Of a stretch of 64,000 nt of DNA, positions 57,954 to 64,000 are shown in pieces. The notes beneath the pieces are model-generated. The model saw only the letters and a list, made by a program, of their open reading frames with translations. It ran no database searches and had not been told where the DNA came from. The stretch's first letter is position 1. Every line of letters begins with the position of its first letter. The translations under genes were made by a program, and so were the position numbers. Origin of the DNA: VBAS01 sp963773465 (GTDB lineage Bacteria > Bacteroidota > Bacteroidia > Chitinophagales > Chitinophagaceae). Where the stretch lies: contig CAVZBF010000002.1 in the NCBI GenBank assembly GCA_963773465.1, positions 868,001 through 932,000 on the forward strand, read 5' to 3'.

Positions 57954-59282
57954 ATGGAATTAATCCCTATAATTGATGATTTGCATAATGAATTAAAATC
58001 TCGATTACCTCTTTCCGAGACACAAAGCAACTTACTCGAAAAAAAAATACGCCTTGAATTTAATTACAATTCAAATCATATTGAAGGAAATACACTTACC
58101 TATGCGGAAACTGAATTATTGTTGATTGCTGGTGAAATTGTCGGGAACGTAAATCATACATTGAGAGAATTTGAGGAAATGAAAGCAAGTGATGTTACAT
58201 ATCAAATGATCAAAGGTCTAGCAAACATGCCAGATTCCCAATTAACAGAACAATTTATCAAAGAACTTAATCAGATACTTTTAGTTGAACCATATTGGAA
58301 AGAGGCGATAACTTCAGACAAACAAAAAACAAAACGTAAAATTTCGATTGGCGAATACAAGAAGGAACCTAATTCTGTTATATTGGAAAATGGCGAGATT
58401 TTCCAATATGCCACTCCCATCGAAACTCCTGCGCTAATGGGTGATTTAATTGTTTGGTTGCGACAAGTGGAAGAACAAAAACAAATGCACCCAGTAGAAA
58501 TAGCTGCAGACCTCCATTATAAATTTGTACGTATTCATCCATTTGATGATGGAAATGGCAGAATTGCCCGCCTGTTGATGAACTATGTATTTATTAAAAA
58601 TAGTTTTCCCCCAGTTGTAGTTAAGTCAAGCGACAAAAAAATTTATCTACGAGCTTTACGCCAAGCCGATGCAGGACAGTCAGAGGTTTTTAGAACTTAC
58701 ATTGGCCAACAGGCGTTATGGTCTTTGGAGCTTGGATTAAAAGCCGCCAATAATCAGAGCCTTGAAGAAGATGAAGACTGGAAAAAACAACTGATGCTCA
58801 TAAAAAGAAACTTATCAAGTAGAGACACGATTAAGACTACTAAGTCAGTTGAAGCAGTTCAAAATATAATAAGGAATGTTATCTACCCTGCATATAAAAA
58901 AGTTATCGCGAACTTGACTGAATTCGATGAGCTATTTCTAAAAAAAAGTCTTTTAATTCTTAATCAGAATTCTGGATCATCAATCAATTTCGACGGTCAA
59001 GAAGTCCGTCCAAACGTAATTGAAGCGCATTTTTTTCATAATTGGCACTTAATATTAAAATTTGAAGAGTTTACCAAGGACCCGGACAATCCATTTACCA
59101 TACAAATTTTCCTTGATGTAAATATGACAAAACACAAATATGAAATCTTTTCGGACAAGCAGCTCGTTTTCAAAAAACTTTATCATCAAACATTCACTGA
59201 GAAAGACATATATGATTTTACGAACCTTGTTGGTAAAGTATTAACCTCTGCAATTGAGCAAAAAATCAATACAGCAAAGTAA
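57954..59282 (+). CDS. Fic-family protein (AMP transferase-like), class II
   Basis: 442 aa. The Fic motif HPFDDGNGR is at 195-203. The N-terminal inhibitory motif S40-x3-E44-G45 in NSNHIEGNTLTYAE is the class II kind, in which Glu44 blocks ATP orientation. The C-terminal third (about 300-442) is not a known Fic tail. Such proteins transfer AMP or other groups to hydroxyls of target proteins. Next to a group II intron. Confidence 0.9.
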   Translation: MELIPIIDDLHNELKSRLPLSETQSNLLEKKIRLEFNYNSNHIEGNTLTYAETELLLIAGEIVGNVNHTLREFEEMKASDVTYQMIKGLANMPDSQLTEQFIKELNQILLVEPYWKEAITSDKQKTKRKISIGEYKKEPNSVILENGEIFQYATPIETPALMGDLIVWLRQVEEQKQMHPVEIAADLHYKFVRIHPFDDGNGRIARLLMNYVFIKNSFPPVVVKSSDKKIYLRALRQADAGQSEVFRTYIGQQALWSLELGLKAANNQSLEEDEDWKKQLMLIKRNLSSRDTIKTTKSVEAVQNIIRNVIYPAYKKVIANLTEFDELFLKKSLLILNQNSGSSINFDGQEVRPNVIEAHFFHNWHLILKFEEFTKDPDNPFTIQIFLDVNMTKHKYEIFSDKQLVFKKLYHQTFTEKDIYDFTNLVGKVLTSAIEQKINTAK

Positions 59283-59495
59283 AATTATCATTAAACTGAA
59301 CCAATAAATGAATGAGGTCGTTGGCGCTTCCAAACAAATTTTCCTTAAGGCTTACGCAAATAGTTATGACGCTTTTCCAGCAGATAAAGGGAGTGAAAAA
59401 AGTCAACAACCGAAATTGAGTGGAATATCCCCTAGTACATCCCAAAAAAAAATAAAGCACCATAAATACTCAATTTACAATACTTTATTTAAATG

Positions 59496-59582
59496 TGCCC
59501 CAGACGGGAGTTGAACCCGTACAGGCCATTGCTGCCCACAGGATTTTAAGTCCTGCGTGTCTACCAGTTCCACCACCCGGGT
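59496..59582 (-). tRNA. tRNA-Leu (UAA anticodon)
   Basis: 87-nt cloverleaf with GACTTAAAATCC anticodon region (UAA), variable arm TGGGCAGCAATGGCCT and T arm ACGGGTTCAACTCCCGT. As I fold it the acceptor stem has two mismatches (positions 1-72 and 5-68), which may be base errors. It follows tRNA-Gly on the same transcript. Confidence 0.88.
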
Positions 59583-59629
59583 GACAGATTAGAAAAAAAA
59601 ATCCACCAGCGATAACTGGATGGACTTTG

Positions 59630-59702
<73 letters not shown>

Positions 59703-59841
59703 TTGTGAAACACCCCATTGAACCACCCAATAATTAATAATTATTAATCAATAATTATATGTAAAAGAACATCTCTAAGCAATATCTAAACAGGGCTGCA
59801 AAAATAAGAAAGGCACCCTTTTGAAAAAAATTTTGAATCCC

Positions 59842-60060
59842 TTATTTGTACTTTGGAGTATATAAAGTGCTTTCCTGCACCTTTACTTCGGGCTTATCAA
59901 ACCGCTTATTATACAGCATGTAGCAGCCGCCCAAAACAAACGCTACAATACAGGCAACCTGCAGGTAAAATAAAAATGCCGAAGAGGAAACCCAGTTATG
60001 AGTAAAGTCTTTGTCCTGTACTTTCTGGAGTTCTTCTTTGTATTCATGCTGGTAATTCAT
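59842..60060 (-). CDS. small single-pass membrane protein, unknown
   Basis: 72 aa. A charged N terminus (NYQHEYKEELQKVQDKDF) is followed by one transmembrane helix (FYLQVACIVAFVLGGCYML). No family recognised. It is 57 bp after the glycosyltransferase gene on the same strand. Confidence 0.6.
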   Translation of the reverse strand: MNYQHEYKEELQKVQDKDFTHNWVSSSAFLFYLQVACIVAFVLGGCYMLYNKRFDKPEVKVQESTLYTPKYK

Positions 60061-60117
60061 ATCTGGTTATTTGTGGTGCAAAAATAAGCGTTCAGTGATT
60101 AAATCGGCTTATATTTA

Positions 60118-61132
60118 TCAACTGTGAAAAATATTTTTTACCCTTTGCAAAATGCTGCCATACAATATTGCCTTTATACACTCCCTCCAGCTGCCCGTTT
60201 TTTTTGCCGGAAAAACACTTTGACCCTGCTTAAATAAAACCCATTTATAAAAAGCAAAATGGGCTCTTGATATTGCCAGGAAATAACCGCCCTCGCCTGT
60301 AAAAAGCCCTTTCCATGCAGAAATCATATCCAAAAAAATCCGGAATGGGATCTTCCACCATTTCTGAGACCATGGCAGATTTTTATACAGCATGATCAGG
60401 TTGTTCCTGAAATTGAGAAAGGTTTTAAGTGAATTGCCCCTGGGCAAAGTACCACCGCCAACATGATACACTACTGATGAAGGACAAGCATACAACTTAT
60501 ACCCCGCAAATTGCATACGCCAGCAGAGATCGATCTCTTCCTGGTGAGCAAAAAAATAATTCATCAAACCCTCCCGCTTCACGGAATGCTTCACTTCGTA
60601 TTAACATGGCAGCACCCCTAGCCCAAAAAACTCTTTCGGTAGTATCATACTGGCCTTTATCTTCTTCGCATATATCAAATATTCTTCCTCTTGCAAATGG
60701 ATAACCGAGACTATCAAGCCATCCGCCGGCGCCACCTGCATATTCAAACAAACTCTTGTTGTTATAGGAAAGTAATTTCGGCTGGCATGCAGCATTCATT
60801 TTATCCTGCTCAAGTAAATTAATTATAGGCGTTAGCCAACCGGGCTCCACTTCTACATCTGAATTGATGAGGGCATAATAATCGGCTATCACTTTTTCAA
60901 GCGTTAGATTATATCCTTTAGCAAAACCATAGTTTTTATCCAAACGGATCAATCTTACCTGTGGGAATTTATTTTGCAAAAAAGACACTGAGTCATCCGT
61001 TGAGCCATTATCCGATATGATCACTTCAAAGTTTTCATAAGCAGTAGCAAGCACAGAAGGCAAAAATTTCTCAAGATAGCGTTGGCCATTCCAGTTAAGG
61101 ATCACAATAGCAACTTTGGGTAAACTGCTCAA
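60118..61132 (-). CDS. family 2 glycosyltransferase, one frameshift
   Basis: GT-A fold: PKVAIVILNWNGQRYLEKFL, ISDNGSTDDSV, and INSDVEVEPGWL give the nucleotide- and metal-binding residues; the DxD-like SDV and the HQEEIDLCWRMQFAG (ED motif, in the second frame) are typical of rhamnosyl-type transferases. A break lies near 60560. The start is uncertain; 61132 is a TTG before the first strand, as upstream sequence is repeat-like. About 335 aa. Confidence 0.82.
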
Positions 61133-61297
61133 TGGTTGGTAAAAAATTTGCTCAAAAATAAGGGAACGAGAGCAGTTGGCAGCGTGCATTACGCAGTCGG
61201 CAGTGAGCAGTAGGCAGCAGGCATTGATTGCCTGCATTGTGAAAACGCATAGAACACCGCATTTCACTTTTAGTTTTATTGCTGTTAAATTCGTGGA

Positions 61298-62452
61298 ATG
61301 TTTCAGCAAATAATCAACTGGCGAATGCTCCTGGCATTAGTGGCCATCGGTATTGTAACCAGTACTATCTTTTACTCCCGTTATGTTTCAAGAAAGATCG
61401 CAAAAGAAGAAAGAGACCGTGTGACTGCCTTTGGCGAATCGCTTAAAATGAAAAGCATCTCTAATGACCCGGACATTATCGCTTTTACTACTCAAATTGC
61501 AGTTGAAAATGATGATATTCCAATTATTGAAACAGATGAAAAGAACGATCCTACCGGCTCTTATATAAATATTGATTCTTCATTAGTGGCAAAGGATACA
61601 AACTATCTTAGAAAAATGGTTCAGCGTTTTGGAAGTACAAATGAGCCGGTGTTAGTCGAGATCACGAAGCAACCTTTGGTTTATAACAAATATTTCTATG
61701 GGCCATCGAGACTCCAGGCTGAGGTTAAGTACTATCCGTTCGTACAGCTTGTGATCGTTGGATTATTTATCATCATCACACTGCTTGCACTAAGAAGCAG
61801 TTACCGGTCGGTTCAAAACCAGGTATGGGCCGGTATGGCAAAAGAAACTGCCCATCAATTAGGCACGCCGGTTTCTTCTTTGCAAGGATGGGTAGAAATG
61901 CTTAAACAAAACCCCGACAACAACAAGATCGTTGCTGAATTGGAAAAAGATGTAACCAGGTTACAATTAGTAAGTGATCGCTTTGGAAAGATCGGCAGCT
62001 CGCCGCAATTAGAAAAGAAAGATATCATCAGCCAGGTAGAAACAATGGTCGATTACATGAAGAAAAGGGCGCCGGGCAAAGTAAATTTTTCGCTAACTAC
62101 GGGAAATGAAACCGAGATTTTTGCAAACATATCGCCGCCATTATTTGATTGGGTAATTGAAAACCTATTAAAAAATTCTTTGGATGCAATGGAAGGGACC
62201 GGTGATATAAAGATCAATATTGAAAATTTACCCGATAAAGTGAATATTGATCTAACGGATACCGGCAAGGGAATTCCTTTATCGATGCAAAGAAAAGTTT
62301 TTAAGCCAGGATTTACTACAAAGAAAAGGGGCTGGGGACTTGGCCTTAGTCTTTCCAAACGGATTATTGAGCAATATCACAAAGGAGAAATTTTTGTAAA
62401 AAATTCCGAGCCGGGAAAAGGAACTACGTTCAGAATTGTATTGAAAAAATAA
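61298..62452 (+). CDS. membrane sensor histidine kinase
   Basis: 384 aa. Two transmembrane helices (about 10-28 and 148-166) flank an extracytoplasmic sensor of 120 residues. AKETAHQLGTPVSSLQGW contains the phosphorylated His186; the ATPase has NLLKNSLDAM, DTGKGIP and GWGLGLSLSKRIIE. No response regulator is near, and no HAMP is obvious. It diverges from the glycosyltransferase gene. Confidence 0.9.
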   Translation: MFQQIINWRMLLALVAIGIVTSTIFYSRYVSRKIAKEERDRVTAFGESLKMKSISNDPDIIAFTTQIAVENDDIPIIETDEKNDPTGSYINIDSSLVAKDTNYLRKMVQRFGSTNEPVLVEITKQPLVYNKYFYGPSRLQAEVKYYPFVQLVIVGLFIIITLLALRSSYRSVQNQVWAGMAKETAHQLGTPVSSLQGWVEMLKQNPDNNKIVAELEKDVTRLQLVSDRFGKIGSSPQLEKKDIISQVETMVDYMKKRAPGKVNFSLTTGNETEIFANISPPLFDWVIENLLKNSLDAMEGTGDIKINIENLPDKVNIDLTDTGKGIPLSMQRKVFKPGFTTKKRGWGLGLSLSKRIIEQYHKGEIFVKNSEPGKGTTFRIVLKK

Positions 62453-62527
62453 ACCACTTACATTTGCAGTCCTAAATCGTCTGAGGTTTGAAGTTTGAGA
62501 TTTATAATTTCAAATTTCAAATAGGCT

Positions 62528-62611
62528 GCCCGGGTGGCGAAATTGGTAGACGCACTACTTTGAGGTGGTAGCGTCCGAAAGGGTGTGCTGGTTCGAATCC
62601 AGTCTCGGGCA
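62528..62611 (+). tRNA. tRNA-Leu (GAG anticodon)
   Basis: 84-nt class II tRNA: GCCCGGG acceptor pairs with CTCGGGC, anticodon loop TTTGAGG (GAG), long variable arm TAGCGTCCGAAAGGGTGTG, T arm CTGGTTCGAATCCAG. CCA is not encoded. It lies 75 bp after the kinase gene. Confidence 0.95.
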
Positions 62612-62652
62612 CAATCCAAGTGCCCCGACTCAATCGGGGTCTCGGAAACGAT

Positions 62653-62687
62653 AAAAAGCTTTATCACCTGGTAAAGCTTTTTTGTTT
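62653..62687 (+). terminator. terminator after tRNA-Leu
   Basis: AAAAGCTTTA pairs with TAAAGCTTTT and is followed by T-rich sequence. Confidence 0.8.
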
Positions 62688-62778
62688 TAATTGAAAAACA
62701 TTCCTTTTTCCGCAATCGCTTGCATGAACTTTGATAGAGTTCATTCTTTAATTTCATAAAACAAATAGCCTGTTCTTA

Positions 62779-63819
62779 ATGTTTGAGAAGATCCTTAAAG
62801 AGTTTGGAATTATTATTAATGCACCGGTTAAACCTTTTGGCAGTGGTTTAATTAATAATACCTGGCTTATTACTGACAAAGGAAAAGAGTATATACTGCA
62901 GCGGATCAATGATAATGTATTTAAAAACCCACCGGACATCGCGACCAATATCCGACTGATCGATGAATACCTGGAAGAAAATCATCCCGATTATTTATTT
63001 GCCACACCGTATAAAACGAGTACGGGTGATGATATGTACTTTTTAAAGGATGAAGGTTACTTCCGTCTTTTCCGGTTTATAAAAAACTCGCATACTACTG
63101 ATGTTGTCAATTCCGTCGCACAGGCTTTTGAGGCGGCTAAACAGTTTGGCCGTTTTACAAAACTCCTCTCGGGATTTGAGGTTCATCAACTAAAACTCAC
63201 GATTCCTGATTTTCATAATTTACCGCTGCGTTATTCTCAATTTGAATCAGCAATAAATCATGGCAATACAGAGAGAATAAAGGAAGCCGCAGCAACGATC
63301 AGTTTTTTAAAAGAACAGCATGCAATAGCAAGTATAAGCGAGCATATCGATAAAGATCCGGGTTTTAAAAAAAGAGTTACTCACCATGATTCCAAAATAA
63401 GCAATGTTCTTTTTGATGAAAATGATCAGGGCTTATGTGTGATCGATCTTGATACCGTGATGCCCGGTTATTTTATCAGCGATTTCGGCGATATGATGCG
63501 GACTTATCTTTCACCCGTTAGCGAAGAAGAAAAGAATCTTGATAAAATTGAAATTCGAGACGAATATTTTAAGGCCATTGCGGATGGCTATTTAAGTGAA
63601 ATGGCAAGTGAATTGGGCCCCGCTGAAAAAGCCCACCTGGTTTATGCAGGAAAATTTATGACCTATATGCAGGCACTCAGGTTTTTGACCGATTATCTGA
63701 ATGATGACATTTATTATGGATCAAAATATGAAGGACATAATTTTATAAGGGCAAATAACCAGGCAGCACTGCTTAAAAAGATCATTGAAAAAGAAAAAAT
63801 ATTGCAGGAGATGATCTGA
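62779..63819 (+). CDS. aminoglycoside/choline-kinase-like phosphotransferase (NahK-like)
   Basis: 346 aa. Protein-kinase-like fold: GSGLINNTWLITD (nucleotide-binding loop) and YILQRIND (catalytic Lys region), THHDSKISNVLFD (Brenner motif, catalytic Asp) and VIDLDTVMPG (metal-binding Asp). The arrangement is like N-acetylhexosamine 1-kinase. It would phosphorylate a sugar or amino alcohol. Intact frame. Confidence 0.85.
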   Translation: MFEKILKEFGIIINAPVKPFGSGLINNTWLITDKGKEYILQRINDNVFKNPPDIATNIRLIDEYLEENHPDYLFATPYKTSTGDDMYFLKDEGYFRLFRFIKNSHTTDVVNSVAQAFEAAKQFGRFTKLLSGFEVHQLKLTIPDFHNLPLRYSQFESAINHGNTERIKEAAATISFLKEQHAIASISEHIDKDPGFKKRVTHHDSKISNVLFDENDQGLCVIDLDTVMPGYFISDFGDMMRTYLSPVSEEEKNLDKIEIRDEYFKAIADGYLSEMASELGPAEKAHLVYAGKFMTYMQALRFLTDYLNDDIYYGSKYEGHNFIRANNQAALLKKIIEKEKILQEMI

Positions 63820-63821
63820 GC

Positions 63822-64000
63822 TTACACGGTAAGCAAGCTACAACCACGAAGATCGCTGTTATCCATTCTGCCCAGCACTTCAAAACTATTATCGGGATAT
63901 AATCTACCTGCATCGTCTGTGGCAATAAAAGAACAGCTGTATACATTTGCAAGATCTATGATGTTAATAGCACCGGTTAATGTGGTGAGTGGTGTCCTGA
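63822..64000 (-). CDS. 3' end of a gene running off the window, unknown
   Basis: 59 codons reading on the minus strand, with NIIDLANVYSCSFIATDDAG and FEVLGRMDNSDLRGCSLLTV before the stop at 63822. No stop in frame to the window edge. No family recognised from this part. Confidence 0.55.
   Translation of the reverse strand, partial: RTPLTTLTGAINIIDLANVYSCSFIATDDAGRLYPDNSFEVLGRMDNSDLRGCSLLTV

Noticed and set aside
59308..59514. 68-aa plus-strand ORF after the Fic gene
   Set aside because: It runs into the tRNA-Leu gene on the opposite strand and has no domain or start signal.
61175..61245. Coding start of the glycosyltransferase upstream of 61132
   Set aside because: The frame is open but the DNA is a GGCAGTnAGCAG-type simple repeat and overlaps the divergent kinase start.
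62458..62757. 99-aa minus-strand ORF
   Set aside because: It crosses tRNA-Leu and its terminator on the opposite strand and is a chance frame.

Overview
The window is AT-rich bacterial chromosome from the Bacteroidota, most likely Chitinophagaceae. Clues are a TTTG-N19-TACCTTTG promoter (the Bacteroidota -33/-7 type) before rplU, start codons without strong Shine-Dalgarno sequences, a Bacteroidota-type integrase with an N-terminal arm domain, DUF3667, DM13, YHS and GH3-type proteins, a tmRNA, and dense short intergenic repeats. No plasmid or phage structural genes are visible.

Layout. 0-8 kb: a hydrolase, a minus-strand redox operon (two small membrane proteins, ferric-reductase/Rieske protein, anchored unknown protein, FMN reductase), an S8 protease with unusual end domains, and a Rieske-flavodoxin fusion. 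8-10.5 kb: HEPN-like and HNH-like proteins and a decayed copy of the Rieske-flavodoxin gene. 10.5-35 kb: metabolic and regulatory genes, almost all carrying single-base frameshifts although their protein motifs are otherwise well kept; this includes an alpha-glucan cluster (GH57, SDR, GH63-like, debranching enzyme), a Crp/Fnr regulator, YHS/DoxX/DM13 genes and a large sigma-54 activator. A 647-bp element with terminal inverted repeats and an 8-bp target duplication lies at 27.1-27.8 kb. 35-39 kb: a tyrosine recombinase, ssrA (tmRNA), and a six-fold array of 376-bp units, each holding a GIY-YIG nuclease ORF and a partial copy of the ssrA 5' end. 39-55 kb: housekeeping genes (rseP, dxr, GH3, rplU, rpmA, PolX, nitrilase, a 1251-aa sensor kinase, mazG, DUF3667). 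55-58 kb: CHAD protein, group II intron with reverse transcriptase, Fic protein. 59-64 kb: three tRNAs, a glycosyltransferase, a histidine kinase, a sugar-kinase-like protein and the 3' end of one more gene.

The most unusual structure is the ssrA locus. Downstream of ssrA sits an integrase; upstream sit six head-to-tail GIY-YIG units, each starting with about 47 nt of ssrA interrupted by an 18-bp perfect palindrome inside helix P2. The stop codon of the last nuclease ORF is 6 nt from the tmRNA 5' end, so ssrA is embedded in the array. I read this as a small selfish element that copies the start of its target and thereby leaves an intact ssrA; this is inference, and the repeat structure itself is directly visible.

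The frameshift density between about 10.5 and 35 kb is far above the rest of the window. The indels leave both sides conserved, which suggests poor local consensus quality rather than old gene decay, but loss of function in an island beside the integrase cannot be excluded.
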